Assembly (NCBI GenBank): GCA_938091485.1
Contig: CALKMV010000049.1
Location: forward strand, 1-36,153
DNA: 36,153 bases
Source of the DNA: an uncultured Luminiphilus sp.
GTDB lineage: Bacteria; Pseudomonadota; Gammaproteobacteria; Pseudomonadales; Halieaceae
Reading direction: 5' to 3'
Shown here: positions 1-10,040 of the stretch, piece after piece
Numbering within the stretch: position 1 is the first letter of the stretch
Layout of the letters: each line of letters begins with the position of its first letter
Notes under the pieces: model-generated
The model's input: the letters and a program-made list of their open reading frames with translations, nothing else
What the model was told of the DNA's origin: nothing
Database searches by the model: none
Translations under genes and position numbers: made by a program

Positions 1-153
1 TCCTCGGGTACCGATGCGGACTCTAGCAAGGTGAACGCTGACGATAAGCAATACGATAAGCGCAGTGGCATGGCGACATTTACCATTGCCAAGGGTGGTC
101 TGATGTACGAAGCCACCTTGGGTGGACAGAAGTTTAAGTACGAGCCCCTCTAA
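1..153 (+). CDS. YSC84/SYLF-type lipid-binding protein, C-terminal fragment (5' end outside window)
   Basis: The frame is open from base 1 to a TAA at 151-153 and encodes the last 50 residues of a protein. It is too short for the ORF track. The ending, with MATFTIAKGGLMYEA and GGQKFKYEPL, matches the C-terminus I recall for bacterial lipid-binding YSC84/SYLF-domain proteins (small exported proteins). A Ser/Asp/Lys-rich linker precedes it. The intrinsic terminator 23 nt downstream supports a real gene end. The family call rests on the C-terminal motif alone, because the SYLF core and any signal peptide lie upstream of the window. Confidence 0.7.
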   Translation, partial: SSGTDADSSKVNADDKQYDKRSGMATFTIAKGGLMYEATLGGQKFKYEPL

Positions 154-175
154 AAGCGGGCAGTGGCTATAGACG

Positions 176-200
176 AGCCGCCTTCGGGCGGCTTTTTATT
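176..200 (+). terminator. Rho-independent terminator of the first gene
   Basis: A perfect GCCGCC-TTCG-GGCGGC hairpin with a stable UUCG-type tetraloop is followed at once by TTTTTATT. It lies just after the stop codon of the partial SYLF gene on the same strand. Confidence 0.9.
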
Positions 201-344
201 GCGTCGCGCTCGGTCACTACGAAAACGCATTGGTCTACATAGCCTGAACCTAGCATGGGCTTCTGTGGGCCACGTTATCTTTCACTGAGGTGAGTCAGCG
301 TAGCTAAGCTGTGATCCGGTTTCGCCTCAGATACTGATTCAAGA

Positions 345-1538
345 TCAGGGTTCCACCACTGAGAAATGTATGTCGACACTGGGTAAGCGGTGAAGCAGGG
401 CGTCCCCCATTGCGCTAGCGGGCGTCCAGATGCCGCCCCCCACAGACAGCTCGTCCTGCGTGAGACACAGACCGGCTTGCGCCAACATCCGAGAGGTTGC
501 GCCGTAGCCAGGGTCGCGTTGGCCCGTCACTTTCACTTTTAGATTGTTGTCGCCGTCAGTGCCATGCGCCCAGAATTCAAAAAAGCCGTTGTTACGGGTT
601 TCCTCACTAGGCCCTTCGCCTGGGTCGGGCAGCACTTTTTTCAGCAGTGCCCGGGTAGGGGAGAAAAAGGTGCCGGCCATGACGGCACCCAGTCCGCCTG
701 CGCTCAGCAGTGCCTTGGTGCGGCTAGCGCAGAGCTGTGATTCGTCGTAGCGAAAGTCGGCGCCATAGGGAAGTCCCGCGAGCGCATGGGACCTTCTGAC
801 CACTTTAGTGTTGATCGCCGCCATCACGAATGGGCCGGTCCAAGATTCAAAGTTATCGTCCCAGGCGATTCCGGCCTGATCCGGGCCATCCAGGCCTTTG
901 GCTGTGCCCGCTGGATAGAGCGCGTAGGGGTCCATGATGCGCTCTTTAATGTCAGGGTCTTTCGAGGCTTGTTCCGCCACGTACATAAGACTCGCCACGG
1001 TCCCGCCACTGACCCCACCCGCTGCGCGACCCATGCGGCCAGCAATCTGCTTGGCGTAGTGTCCATAACGCTCTATGAACTGCTTCTGAAGAAAGTACAC
1101 CGAAAGATCTGAGGGGATGGAGTCAAAGCCGCAGCAGTGAACCAGTCGTGCGCCGCTTGCTTTGGCGATGGGGTCGATACGCTCATACACCTCGGCCATC
1201 CACTGTGCTTCACCCGTTAGGTCGCAGTAGTGGGTTCCTTCGCGGGCGCAGGCTTCCAGCACGGGCGTGCCGAACTTTGCGTAGGGTCCGACGGTACTGA
1301 TAAGTGTCGTGGTCTTCGCGGCCATCGCCGCGAGTGAGGCGGAGTCAGCGCTGTCGGCGATAACAATCGATAGTTCCGGTTGATTCAGTTCGCGGCGCAA
1401 AGCCTCGAGTTTTTGCTGATTACGCCCTGCGATGGCCCACGTCACATCCGGGTGCGCTTCAATCAGATAGGCCGCGACCAGCTTTCCGGTAAACCCTGAC
1501 GCGCCGTAAAGCACGATATCAAACTGCCGATCAGCCAT
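345..1538 (-). CDS. Saccharopine dehydrogenase-like NAD(P)-binding oxidoreductase (trans-acting enoyl reductase type)
   Basis: This encodes 397 residues from an ATG. The N-terminus carries a Rossmann nucleotide-binding motif (IVLYGASGFTGKLVA, about residues 8-22), followed by the saccharopine-dehydrogenase NADP domain (GRNQQKLEALRREL, then STVGPYAKFGTPVLEAC, CDLTGEAQWM and CCGFDSIPSDL). These blocks are typical of the saccharopine dehydrogenase/trans-acting enoyl reductase family rather than of lysine-pathway enzymes. Family members are flavin-free NAD(P)H oxidoreductases, some of which reduce enoyl groups during lipid assembly. The substrate cannot be read from sequence. The gene is monocistronic and stands alone between the SYLF gene and the divergent RND operon. 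Confidence 0.85.
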   Translation of the reverse strand: MADRQFDIVLYGASGFTGKLVAAYLIEAHPDVTWAIAGRNQQKLEALRRELNQPELSIVIADSADSASLAAMAAKTTTLISTVGPYAKFGTPVLEACAREGTHYCDLTGEAQWMAEVYERIDPIAKASGARLVHCCGFDSIPSDLSVYFLQKQFIERYGHYAKQIAGRMGRAAGGVSGGTVASLMYVAEQASKDPDIKERIMDPYALYPAGTAKGLDGPDQAGIAWDDNFESWTGPFVMAAINTKVVRRSHALAGLPYGADFRYDESQLCASRTKALLSAGGLGAVMAGTFFSPTRALLKKVLPDPGEGPSEETRNNGFFEFWAHGTDGDNNLKVKVTGQRDPGYGATSRMLAQAGLCLTQDELSVGGGIWTPASAMGDALLHRLPSVDIHFSVVEP

Positions 1539-1954
1539 GGTTGTTCCTTAATTTGTGCGACTCAGAAGGGTAGCAAGTCTATACAGCTATCCGAGGTATT
1601 GAGGCTGGTACTTCTTTGCACATCATTGATTTTGACCCGGTGCTGTCCACCGCGAGGTCTCTCGCTTCAACCCCTGAATGGCAATACTGCGAGACACGAC
1701 ACCTCTGATTATTCTGGCCCTGCGATGATGTCGAATTGGCGGTTTGGGCGCCGACTTTAAGAACCGTTTACGTTGTCAGTGGGTATACCCGTGAGCAGAT
1801 TGCAAAGTTCCGCAGATCAAATGCGACTTATCCCCATGGAGTGGGGGTATCTCTCGCGGTACTATGCGCGGCTTCGAGATTGTCCGCCATGGAAGGTAGT
1901 TGCGACAGCTGTGACGACCGAATACGTTGCTGTCACCGGATCAGGGAGACGAAG
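1539..1954. other. Intergenic region between the reductase and the RND operon, with a 10-bp palindrome
   Basis: These 416 nt hold no supportable gene. The ORF track extends the downstream adaptor back to a TTG at 1736, but that extension has no transporter-like sequence and no ribosome binding site. A perfect palindrome GGGTATACCC sits at 1781-1790 and could be an operator for the divergent promoters. I see no convincing -35/-10 pair. Confidence 0.5.
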
Positions 1955-3163
1955 ATGATTGCCAAATTGCGGCGCGCCGCCACGCCCATTGGAGTAGGAC
2001 TGGCCGGTCTCGCCATCTACGTGCTGTTGCAGGTGACCAAGCCGCAGCCCACCCCCAATATTGAGGCCCCTCGGCCTGTTAGTGTGGAGGTTGCCCCGGC
2101 CATACGCGCCGCCTCTCGGCCAACTGTGGTTGTTTACGGAGAGGTGCGTCCGGCGGTGCGGACTCAACTGGTGGCGCAGGTTGGCGGCAAGATCACGTCG
2201 ATCGCTCCCGACTTCATCGAGGGTGGTCAATTCGGCCCCGGTGATGTCTTGCTGAGCATAGAAGATACTGATTACCGAGCCGCGGTTGATGAGCGGCGTG
2301 CCCGGGTGGCTGCCGCCCAGGTAGATCTTGAGCAGGCGCTGGCTGACGCTGACGTGGCACGCAAGCAACTCGCGGGGCAAAGCAACCCGTCGCCCTTGGC
2401 GCTGAAAAAACCTCAGGTAGCGAGAGCCGAATCTGCTCTGAAGGCGGCACAAACCGCGCTTTCTCTGGCCATGACAAACCTTGAGCGCACGCAAATCAGC
2501 TTGCCATTCACCGGTCGCGTAGAGAGCCAGGCAGCCGATCTCGGCCAATACGTGAATCCCGGTAAGGTGCTGGGTAGCGTATTTGGAACGGATGCTGCGG
2601 AAGTCAGGGTGGCGTTAACGACAAACCAGCTCTCTGCGCTGGGGGTGCCGGTTGGATATATCAGTGGAGAGACCGGCGGTCTGGTGACGACGTTGTCTGC
2701 GTTAATCGGTGGCAGGGTGCATCGTTGGGAGGGACGTCTGACGGGCCTAGATGCCGGGATCGAGGCCGCAACTCGCAGCGTTTATGGCACGGTCAGAATT
2801 GAAGATCCGTATGGCAAGACACACACCGATAGCAGTATGCCGCTCGCGGTGGGTCTTTACGTCGATGCTGAAATTCAGGGGCGGACGATTGTCGATGCCA
2901 TCCAAATTGCTGCTGATGGCCTTCGTGCCGGGGACGAAGTCTTCGTCGTAGACGGAGAGGGCCTGTTGGATGTTCGTCAGGTCGATGTAATCCATCGAAA
3001 TCGCGACATGGTGATGCTGGCCTCCGGGGTCGAAGCCGGAGAGCGAGTGATAGTGTCCGCCATTCGCAACCCCGTTCGTGGCATGCGTCTGGAGGCTGTC
3101 GACAATGGAACCATTGCCGACAGCGTCGGTGATGAAGTGACACCGACCAATAACGAAGCCTGA
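1955..3163 (+). CDS. RND efflux periplasmic adaptor (membrane fusion protein, HlyD/AcrA family)
   Basis: I start at the ATG at 1955, which is preceded by an AGGGA ribosome site at good spacing, rather than the TTG at 1736. The product is 402 residues. It has an N-terminal membrane anchor (about residues 10-27), a lipoyl/barrel-sandwich half (VVVYGEVRPAVRTQLVAQVGG, then FIEGGQFGPGDVLLSIEDTDY), an alpha-helical hairpin (about 110-175, rich in Ala/Gln/Leu) and the returning strand RTQISLPFTGRVESQAADLGQYV. The C-terminal part holds the beta-barrel and membrane-proximal domains. It would bridge the inner-membrane pump encoded 10 nt downstream to an outer-membrane channel. No TolC-type gene is in the window, so the channel is presumably encoded elsewhere. 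Substrate unknown. Confidence 0.88.
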   Translation: MIAKLRRAATPIGVGLAGLAIYVLLQVTKPQPTPNIEAPRPVSVEVAPAIRAASRPTVVVYGEVRPAVRTQLVAQVGGKITSIAPDFIEGGQFGPGDVLLSIEDTDYRAAVDERRARVAAAQVDLEQALADADVARKQLAGQSNPSPLALKKPQVARAESALKAAQTALSLAMTNLERTQISLPFTGRVESQAADLGQYVNPGKVLGSVFGTDAAEVRVALTTNQLSALGVPVGYISGETGGLVTTLSALIGGRVHRWEGRLTGLDAGIEAATRSVYGTVRIEDPYGKTHTDSSMPLAVGLYVDAEIQGRTIVDAIQIAADGLRAGDEVFVVDGEGLLDVRQVDVIHRNRDMVMLASGVEAGERVIVSAIRNPVRGMRLEAVDNGTIADSVGDEVTPTNNEA

Positions 3164-3173
3164 GACTCGAGAC

Positions 3174-6100
3174 ATGGAAAGTCTGATTCGATGGTGGGTG
3201 CGCAATCCGGTTGCCGCCAACCTCTTGATGTTCATTATTGTCACGGCCGGTTGGCTGGGCCTGCGCGACATTGAAAAAGAAGCGTTTCCTTCCGTCCAGC
3301 CAGACATTGTTCAGGTCGAAGTGATCTGGCCCGGTGCGTCTCCTAAAGAGATGGAGCAGCAGGTTGTACAGCGGGTTGAGGAGGCGCTGAAAAATGTCTC
3401 CAACGTTTACCGTGTCACTTCTCAATCGCGCGAGAGCTTTGGCTCTTTGACTGTTGAGACATACCCAGCGGTTAACCTGAATTCGTTTTTAAACGATGTG
3501 AAAAATGCGGTCGATTCGGTCACATCGTTTCCTCGTGATATCGAAAACCCGCGAGTCAGGCGCTTTGAGTGGCGCCAGGAAATGATTCGCGTTGCCGTCG
3601 CTGGAGAGGTGGGAGAAAAGGCGCTTACCCGGCTGGCAAACAAGCTGCGCAATGAGATGGCAGGGTTGCCCTATATCTCGCAGGTCGATGTGTTTGGCTC
3701 GCGTCGTGAAGAGGTGACGATAGAACTTTCAGAGCGCGGGTTGAGGAATTACGGGCTAAGCTTCTCGGATGTGGCGGCTGCCATTCGTCGAGACTCCATG
3801 AATGTCTCGGTTGGTGAGGTGCGAACCCGGACAGGGGACGTGCAGCTCCGGGCCCAAAACCTTGCTGATAATCAAACGGACTTTGAGCAAATTGTCATCC
3901 GCCAAACGGCAGACGGAGGAACAGTGCGTGTCGCAGACGTGGCGACCGTGATCGATGGCTTTGAGCAAAACGAAATTCTGGCGACTTTGAATGGCAAGCC
4001 AGCTGTGCTGCTGCAGGCGATGTCGACAGATGATATGCAGGTGGTTAAGTCCAGTCAGGCCGTGAGCCAATGGATTGAGCGTACGCAGCCGACGCTGCCT
4101 GTCGGAGTGGAACTCGAGCTGTGGTCTGATATGGCCGACATCTACGAGAACCGCATGGATCTGATTGCCAACTCCTCCATTCTGGGGCTGGTCCTCGTGT
4201 TTATCATCCTGATAGTGACGCTCGAGCCAAAGGTAGCCTTATGGGTTACGGTGGGAATTGGGGTGAGCTTTCTGGGCGCATTTGCCTTACTGCCCGCGAA
4301 TGATGTTTCGCTGAACCTGTTATCGACGTTTGCTTTTCTTCTTGTCCTCGGAATTGTCGTCGATGATGCGATCGTGGTTGGAGAAAGCATTCACCACCAT
4401 GTCCACCAGCGCGGATTGAAGGCTGAAGAGGCCGCTATCGCTGGCGCCTTCGCCGTGAGTCGTCCGGTAATTTTCGCAGTGCTTACAACGATCGTTGCCT
4501 TTGCGCCTTGGCTTTTTCTGTCAGGGGTCACAGCCCAATTCACCCGCCAGCTTTCAGTGGTGATCTCATTGGCGTTGTTGTTCTCGCTGATCGAAGCCTT
4601 TCTGATCCTGCCGGCGCACCTGCGCAACTTGAAGACCTCGCCGCCAGACTCCAAGTGGATGATTCGTCAGAAGCGGATAGCGGATAGCATCGTGCATTTT
4701 GCAGAGCGCCGGTACCGGCCCTTCCTCGAGCGCTGTTTAAAGCATCGATACACGACCGCAATGGTGTTTTTCTCGCTATTTGTGGTGTCGCTGGGCCTTT
4801 TTACCAGCGGTTGGGTGAAGTTCTTCTTCTCGCCTCAGGTCGAAAGCGAAGAGGTCTATATCAATGTGAGCTTGCCGCCGGGAACGCCTTATAGCCGTTC
4901 GATGGAGGTTTTGGCACAGCTACAGACCGCAGAAAAACAGCTGGCTGAAGAAATTAACGCTGAGGCAAAAGCGGGCCGCGGATCTGGGAAGTTGATAGAG
5001 AGCTGGTATACCCGGGCCCGACGCGGTGATGTGATCGCTATCGTCCAATTGGCACCACCGGATCAGAGAGCGCTCAGTGCCCGAGAGACTGCGGAGCGTT
5101 TTTCTGATCTGGTCGGGGATATTCCTGATGCAGATGAGGTGAAGGTCAACTACAGCTTCAGCGATGGTGAGGCGAGTATCACTTTCCTGTTAAAACACGA
5201 GGACCTCGACACCCTGAACGCGGCGAGCCTTGCTCTTCAGGAGCATCTTGCGAGCTACGATAAAACCTATTTTATTCGCGACGATCAGTTGGGTGCGCTG
5301 CCGGAATTGCGCTTTTATCTGCTGCCGGGCGCAGAGAAATTGGGAATCAGTCTCGGCGATGTATCGAGTCAGGTGCGGCAGGCTTTCTACGGGGAAGAGG
5401 TGCAGCGTCTCCCTCGAGAGAATGGCGATGTCCGCGTGATGGTTCGTTACCCACAGGAAGAGCGGGAGTCGCTGGCAACCTTTGAGGATGTTCGTATACG
5501 TACTCTGGACGGCAGACTCGTTCCGCTGTTGGAGGTCGCTGAGGTGGAAGTGGGGCAGGCGACCAGAAGGATTACACGCCGAAACGGGGATCGCGTCGTG
5601 ACGGTGAACGCCACTGTGGAGCCAGAGTCTCTCGGCGAGATCAATCGTGCGGTGAAGCAGGATTACCTGCCTGAACTGCTCGCCATGTATCCGGGTCTAA
5701 AAGTGCTCAAGGGCGGGTCACAGGAGGCAGAGGCGGAATTCTTCAGTGAAATCGTGGCGCTCTATACCATCGCACTGTTCGTGATCTATGCCCTGATTGC
5801 AGTCGCTTTCCGCTCCTACAGTTTGCCGCTACTCATTATGACCGCCATGCCATTTGGTTTTATGGGGGCTGTTTTTGGTCATTTGATCTTTAATCTGCCA
5901 ATGGCGCTCTTTTCCTACTTTGGCATCGGCGCGGCGGCAGGTGTGGTGGTGAACGATAATCTGGTGCTGATTGATTACGTGCGACGGCTTGAGAGAGAGG
6001 GCATGTCGCCTCCCAAGGCGCTGGTCGCCTCTGCGGTGAGTCGTTTTAGACCGATCTTCTTGACCACCCTCACCACGTTTGTCGGATTGATACCCATCAT

Positions 6101-6305
6101 GGCCGAGCAATCTACCAGCGCTCAATTTCTGAAGCCTGCTGTTCTGTCACTGGCCTTTGGCGTGTTCTTCGCGCTTTTTGTCAGCCTGCTGCTGGTGCCT
6201 GCCATGTATCTTATTGGCTTCGATTGGCGGCAGCGACGTTTGGCTAAAAAGGCGAGAAAGGCAGGTAAAGAATTGGACAGCGGAATGGCGTCTGCGTCCG
6301 CCTGA
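3174..6305 (+). CDS. RND-family efflux permease (AcrB/HAE1-like, inner membrane)
   Basis: The 1043-residue length is typical of the AcrB superfamily. The N-terminal motif RNPVAANLLMFIIVTAGWLGL is TM1. The porter domain starts with EAFPSVQPDIVQVEVIWPGAS, a form common in RND pumps of the marine HAE1-like subfamily. TM4 carries the proton-relay acid pair in VLGIVVDDAIVVGES (Asp397-Asp398). A second membrane half with GIGAAAGVVVNDNLVLIDYV and SRFRPIFLTTLTTFVGLIPIM completes the duplicated architecture. The start is an ATG 10 nt after the adaptor stop, so the two genes form an operon. The stop lies 1 nt from the stop of the convergent peptide transporter gene. Confidence 0.92.
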   Translation: MESLIRWWVRNPVAANLLMFIIVTAGWLGLRDIEKEAFPSVQPDIVQVEVIWPGASPKEMEQQVVQRVEEALKNVSNVYRVTSQSRESFGSLTVETYPAVNLNSFLNDVKNAVDSVTSFPRDIENPRVRRFEWRQEMIRVAVAGEVGEKALTRLANKLRNEMAGLPYISQVDVFGSRREEVTIELSERGLRNYGLSFSDVAAAIRRDSMNVSVGEVRTRTGDVQLRAQNLADNQTDFEQIVIRQTADGGTVRVADVATVIDGFEQNEILATLNGKPAVLLQAMSTDDMQVVKSSQAVSQWIERTQPTLPVGVELELWSDMADIYENRMDLIANSSILGLVLVFIILIVTLEPKVALWVTVGIGVSFLGAFALLPANDVSLNLLSTFAFLLVLGIVVDDAIVVGESIHHHVHQRGLKAEEAAIAGAFAVSRPVIFAVLTTIVAFAPWLFLSGVTAQFTRQLSVVISLALLFSLIEAFLILPAHLRNLKTSPPDSKWMIRQKRIADSIVHFAERRYRPFLERCLKHRYTTAMVFFSLFVVSLGLFTSGWVKFFFSPQVESEEVYINVSLPPGTPYSRSMEVLAQLQTAEKQLAEEINAEAKAGRGSGKLIESWYTRARRGDVIAIVQLAPPDQRALSARETAERFSDLVGDIPDADEVKVNYSFSDGEASITFLLKHEDLDTLNAASLALQEHLASYDKTYFIRDDQLGALPELRFYLLPGAEKLGISLGDVSSQVRQAFYGEEVQRLPRENGDVRVMVRYPQEERESLATFEDVRIRTLDGRLVPLLEVAEVEVGQATRRITRRNGDRVVTVNATVEPESLGEINRAVKQDYLPELLAMYPGLKVLKGGSQEAEAEFFSEIVALYTIALFVIYALIAVAFRSYSLPLLIMTAMPFGFMGAVFGHLIFNLPMALFSYFGIGAAAGVVVNDNLVLIDYVRRLEREGMSPPKALVASAVSRFRPIFLTTLTTFVGLIPIMAEQSTSAQFLKPAVLSLAFGVFFALFVSLLLVPAMYLIGFDWRQRRLAKKARKAGKELDSGMASASA

Positions 6306-6306
6306 T

Positions 6307-7848
6307 CTACTTCACACCGTGCGTCATTCGCTTTAAGACGGGTGCCAGTAGAAACAGTACTGCACCTCCCCCTAGGCCAATGTAGAGCAACTGACTGAAT
6401 AGCGTTGTGTAGCCAGCGAGTGCCTCGACAAGATTCAGGCCGTTTTGGTCAGCGGGCTGTGCGGCGATGGTGGCAATTTGAGCGGCGACATACGAGGAGT
6501 AGGCCGACGCCAGAAACCAGGTGCCCATCATGACTCCGACCACCGATGGCACAGCCAACTTGGTGACTGCTGACAGGCCCACCGGACTCAGGCAAAGCTC
6601 ACCGGTTGTGTGCAGCAGGTAGGCAAGAATCAGCCACCAGGCGGATATCAAGCCGGCCTGATCGGGGAACTGAGCCCCGTATACCAACACGCCAAAGCCC
6701 AGTCCGGCCTGGGCAATCCCTAGAGAAAATTTGACCGTGGTGCTGGGTTCCCATCCTTTTTGGCTCAGCCACACCCATAGTGCGGCGAATAGCGGGGCCA
6801 GACAGAAAATGAAGAAGGAGTTTGCCGCCCCGAACTGGGCCGCTGTCAGCGGAATACCCAACAGGGCCTTGTCGGTGACTCGGTCTGTGTAGAGTGTCAT
6901 CGACCCTGCGCCCTGCTCGAAGAGCGCCCAAAAGATGACGGTGGATAGTGTCAGCACGATGAGCACGAACATGCGGTCTCGTTCCACTTTGCTGCAACGA
7001 AACATCAGAAACCAGCCGAGTCCCGCCAGCACAGACAGTGACAGCACATCAAGCAACGTGCCGACGGCCTCGGTGAGTTGGACTAGCTGCCACACCACGG
7101 CCACCATCGCGAAGCTGCCCAAATAAATGCTGCGCTCAATGGTGAGCCCGGGTACCCCAACTGATCGCGCTAGCTGATCTTGGTTAGCGGGCTCTCCGTG
7201 ACCCAGCAGATATTTTTGCCCCCATTGAAAAACAATCAGGCCCAGAAACATGCCGACACCCGCTGCCCCGAAGCCCCAGGACCAACCGTAGACCTCTCCC
7301 AGCCAGCCGCAGAGTAGGGTGGCACTGAAAGCGCCTATATTGATCCCCATGTAAAAGATGGTGAAGCCCGCGTCACGGCGCGGGTCTCCCTCGGGATAGA
7401 GCTTGCCCACCACCGTGGAGATATTGGGCTTAAGAAATCCGACGCCGACAACAATCAGTGCCAGAGAAAGATAGAAAATAGACAGCGCCTGTTCATCTCT
7501 GAGGATGCCATCACTGGTCTGGCGGGCAGCTTCACCCTCAAAGGCCATCCCCAGGTGGCCGGCTACCAGCAGCAGCCCACCAAAGGTAACGGCTTTGCGC
7601 ATACCAATGAACCGGTCAGCGATAAGCCCGCCTAGAACGGGCATCGCATATACCAGCGATGCATAGCTGCCCAGCACGCCGAGGCCGGCGGTATCGGAAA
7701 ACAGGTGGTATTTGGTGAGATACAGCAGCAGCAGATATTTCATGCCGTAAAAAGAGAATCGCTCCCAGAGCTCTGTGGCAAAGCAGATATAGAGCCCCTT
7801 GGGGTGACCCCATAGATCTCCTGTGACGTCGGCCGGCAGCCTGCTCAT
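6307..7848 (-). CDS. Proton-dependent oligopeptide transporter (POT/PTR family, di-/tripeptide permease)
   Basis: I choose the ATG at 7848 (513 residues) over the TTG at 7893, because AAGGA lies 7 nt upstream of the ATG. TM1 carries the POT proton-coupling motif ExxER as ELWERFSFYGMKYLLLLYL. The PTR signature region follows as GLGVLGSYASLVYAMPVLGGLIADR, then FYMGINIGAFSATLLCGWLGE. About 14 hydrophobic segments are visible, with a C-terminal FLASAYSSYVAAQIA motif. The protein would import small peptides with protons across the inner membrane. The gene is convergent with the RND permease and leaves no room for a terminator between them. Confidence 0.92.
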   Translation of the reverse strand: MSRLPADVTGDLWGHPKGLYICFATELWERFSFYGMKYLLLLYLTKYHLFSDTAGLGVLGSYASLVYAMPVLGGLIADRFIGMRKAVTFGGLLLVAGHLGMAFEGEAARQTSDGILRDEQALSIFYLSLALIVVGVGFLKPNISTVVGKLYPEGDPRRDAGFTIFYMGINIGAFSATLLCGWLGEVYGWSWGFGAAGVGMFLGLIVFQWGQKYLLGHGEPANQDQLARSVGVPGLTIERSIYLGSFAMVAVVWQLVQLTEAVGTLLDVLSLSVLAGLGWFLMFRCSKVERDRMFVLIVLTLSTVIFWALFEQGAGSMTLYTDRVTDKALLGIPLTAAQFGAANSFFIFCLAPLFAALWVWLSQKGWEPSTTVKFSLGIAQAGLGFGVLVYGAQFPDQAGLISAWWLILAYLLHTTGELCLSPVGLSAVTKLAVPSVVGVMMGTWFLASAYSSYVAAQIATIAAQPADQNGLNLVEALAGYTTLFSQLLYIGLGGGAVLFLLAPVLKRMTHGVK

Positions 7849-7952
7849 GTCAATGTCCTTTTTGGCGTTAGTCGGGGGGATGCAAGCGGACAACTGAGAC
7901 GTGGTCGGTGGCGATTCATCGGCTCATTCCATCCGCGAGGAGCTGGCTCACG

Positions 7953-8942
7953 TCAGGCGGCTCGGGCCAAGTCCAGCTCGCCAAGGAGCGCAGTCTCCAT
8001 CTCTCCGGGGGCGGTGATGCGCTTGACGCGGTTGAAGAGTGCCGCGGCTTGCGGGTAGTAAACTTTGAGATAAACCAACCATTGTTTGACGGGGTTTACA
8101 GCGTATCGAGCGTCATACAGCTCGCGGTTGCGGTGCAAAAATGCCAGCAGCAGCTCTCGCGTTTCATGCCAGCCGAAGGCGGGTGCGTCTCTCCCTGTGT
8201 AATGAGCGTGAACCGCCGCCCCAAGATCTGGTCGACACAGTGCGCCGCGGGCGAGCATGAAAGCATTGCAGCCGCTGACGGTGCTGCACCGGGAGATATC
8301 GGAGGGGCTCCACAGCTCTCCATTGGCAATGACAGGGTAGGGCAAGCTGTCTCGGGCTCGCCTCAATTGGTGCCAGTGTGCCGGAGGCCGATAGCCCTGT
8401 TGTTTGGTGCGGGCATGGATGGTGATTTCAGTCAGAGCGACGCTCGACAGTGCGTCAAGAATCTCTTGAAACTGTTCATCGCTGTCGTAGCCCAAACGGA
8501 TCTTAGCCGTGACCGGTATTTCGGCGGGGACGCAGTCTCGAACCCGCTGACAAATCGATCTGATCAATGAAGGGGATCGTAACAATGCTGCACCACCTTG
8601 TGACCGGTTGACGGTCTTGGCGGGGCAGCCAAAGTTCAGGTCGATACCCGGCGAGCCCAATTTAGCGGCGCGCAAAGCGTTGGCAGCCATCAGCTCGGGA
8701 TCAGAGCCAAGTAGCTGCAGGTAAACTGGCACACCGGACGGTGTCAGGCCACCCTGTCTCAATTCGGGAGCGTAACGATAAAACACTCGGTTGGGGAGAA
8801 GAGTTTGAGACACGCGCACGAATTCGGTCACGCAGCGCTCGTAGCCTCCGATGGCGGTCAATTGCTCGCGCATAATGGCGTCGACGACGCCTTCCATGGG
8901 CGCGAGGATGAGGCGTGGTTTGCTCTGCTCCGGAGTAATCAT
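7953..8942 (-). CDS. dusC: tRNA-dihydrouridine synthase, DusC-type
   Basis: This is a 329-residue FMN enzyme that reduces uridine in the tRNA D-loop; DusC acts on U16 in E. coli. Visible family motifs are LILAPMEGVVD (residues 11-20), DLNFGCPAKTVNRSQGGAALL with the catalytic Cys106, PVTAKIRLGYD and EITIHARTKQQGY, then VIANGEL and GCNAFMLARGAL for phosphate binding of FMN. The DusC rather than DusA/DusB assignment rests on LNFGCPAKTVNRSQGGAALL and on overall length. It starts at an ATG and is divergent from accA. Confidence 0.88.
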   Translation of the reverse strand: MITPEQSKPRLILAPMEGVVDAIMREQLTAIGGYERCVTEFVRVSQTLLPNRVFYRYAPELRQGGLTPSGVPVYLQLLGSDPELMAANALRAAKLGSPGIDLNFGCPAKTVNRSQGGAALLRSPSLIRSICQRVRDCVPAEIPVTAKIRLGYDSDEQFQEILDALSSVALTEITIHARTKQQGYRPPAHWHQLRRARDSLPYPVIANGELWSPSDISRCSTVSGCNAFMLARGALCRPDLGAAVHAHYTGRDAPAFGWHETRELLLAFLHRNRELYDARYAVNPVKQWLVYLKVYYPQAAALFNRVKRITAPGEMETALLGELDLARAA

Positions 8943-9075
8943 GGGCGGCAGGGTACCCAGATACCCGACTTTTTAACAGTGGGGGTGTGAACAGTGGGCG
9001 TGACGGATCAGGCTTCCCTTTGTAGACTCAGGTGCTTCTATCACCTCGCCACACCGAGTTGGTTGGCCTAATCAT

Positions 9076-10023
9076 ATGAATCCAAATTACCTAGACTTTG
9101 AGCAGCCCATCGCTGAGCTCGAGATGAAAATTGAAGAGCTGCAGGGAGTGGGTGAGGGTGCCGATCTGAACTTGGGTGACGAGATTGGTCGCCTGCGCGA
9201 GAAATCCACTGCGCTGACAGAAAAGATTTATGCGGATCTGAGCGCTTGGGACATTGTGCGTGTGGCGCGCCACCCGCAACGGCCGTATTCCCTAGACTAC
9301 ATCCCTGAAATCTTTACTGAATTCGATGAACTGCACGGTGATCGCCATTTTGCAGACGACAAAGCGATCGTGGGCGGCGTCGCGCGCCTCGATGGGCGCC
9401 CAGTGATGGTGATTGGTCAGGAGAAGGGCCGCGCGGTCAAAGACAAGGTGTACCGGAATTTTGGGATGCCAAAACCCGAGGGATATCGCAAGGCGATGCG
9501 TTTGATGGAAATGGCCGAGCGTTTCAAAATACCGGTGATCACGCTCATCGATACGCCCGGGGCGTATCCTGGGATCGATTCGGAAGAGCGCGGCATTTCA
9601 GAGGCGATTGCGCAAAATCTGGCGGTGATGTCCCGGCTCAAAACGCCGATGGTTTGTATTGTCATCGGTGAGGGATCCTCAGGCGGCGCGCTGGGCATTG
9701 GCGTGGGAGATCATTTGGCGATGTTGCAATACGCCACCTATTTTGTGATCTCCCCCGAGGGTTGCGCCAACATTATCTGGAAGAGCTCGGAGTTCGCGCC
9801 TGACGCGGCAGCGGCTATGGGTGTCACATCTTCCAAGCTGGAGGAGCTTGGCATCGTGGATGCTACGATCCCCGAGCCACTTGGTGGCGCGCACCGCGAT
9901 CCAGTAGAGATGGCCAGTCGGTTGAAGGCTCACCTGTTGGACCAAGTGGAGCGGCTCGCTGCGATGGATACGGATACCATGCTTGAGGCGCGCTACCGAA
10001 GGCTGATGTCCTACGGCAACTGA
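9076..10023 (+). CDS. accA: Acetyl-CoA carboxylase carboxyltransferase subunit alpha
   Basis: AccA pairs with AccD to move the carboxyl group from biotin-BCCP to acetyl-CoA, making malonyl-CoA for fatty acid synthesis. The 315-residue product opens with [19 protein letters not shown] and contains [37 protein letters not shown] and the oxyanion/CoA region [17 protein letters not shown] and [15 protein letters not shown], all diagnostic. Its length is close to the E. coli protein. It starts the + strand housekeeping block, with tilS 17 nt downstream. Confidence 0.97.
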   Translation: MNPNYLDFEQPIAELEMKIEELQGVGEGADLNLGDEIGRLREKSTALTEKIYADLSAWDIVRVARHPQRPYSLDYIPEIFTEFDELHGDRHFADDKAIVGGVARLDGRPVMVIGQEKGRAVKDKVYRNFGMPKPEGYRKAMRLMEMAERFKIPVITLIDTPGAYPGIDSEERGISEAIAQNLAVMSRLKTPMVCIVIGEGSSGGALGIGVGDHLAMLQYATYFVISPEGCANIIWKSSEFAPDAAAAMGVTSSKLEELGIVDATIPEPLGGAHRDPVEMASRLKAHLLDQVERLAAMDTDTMLEARYRRLMSYGN

Positions 10024-10040
10024 GATTCGGTGCACGCGTT

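Noticed and set aside
1736-1954. N-terminal extension of the RND adaptor
   Set aside because: It starts at a TTG with no ribosome site, has an unusual Cys/Arg-rich composition, and the internal ATG at 1955 has a good ribosome site and the expected membrane anchor.
1862-3425. Long antisense ORFs opposite the RND genes (also 9679..10176, 16220..16768 and similar)
   Set aside because: They are shadows of well-supported genes in high-GC sequence and show no family motifs.
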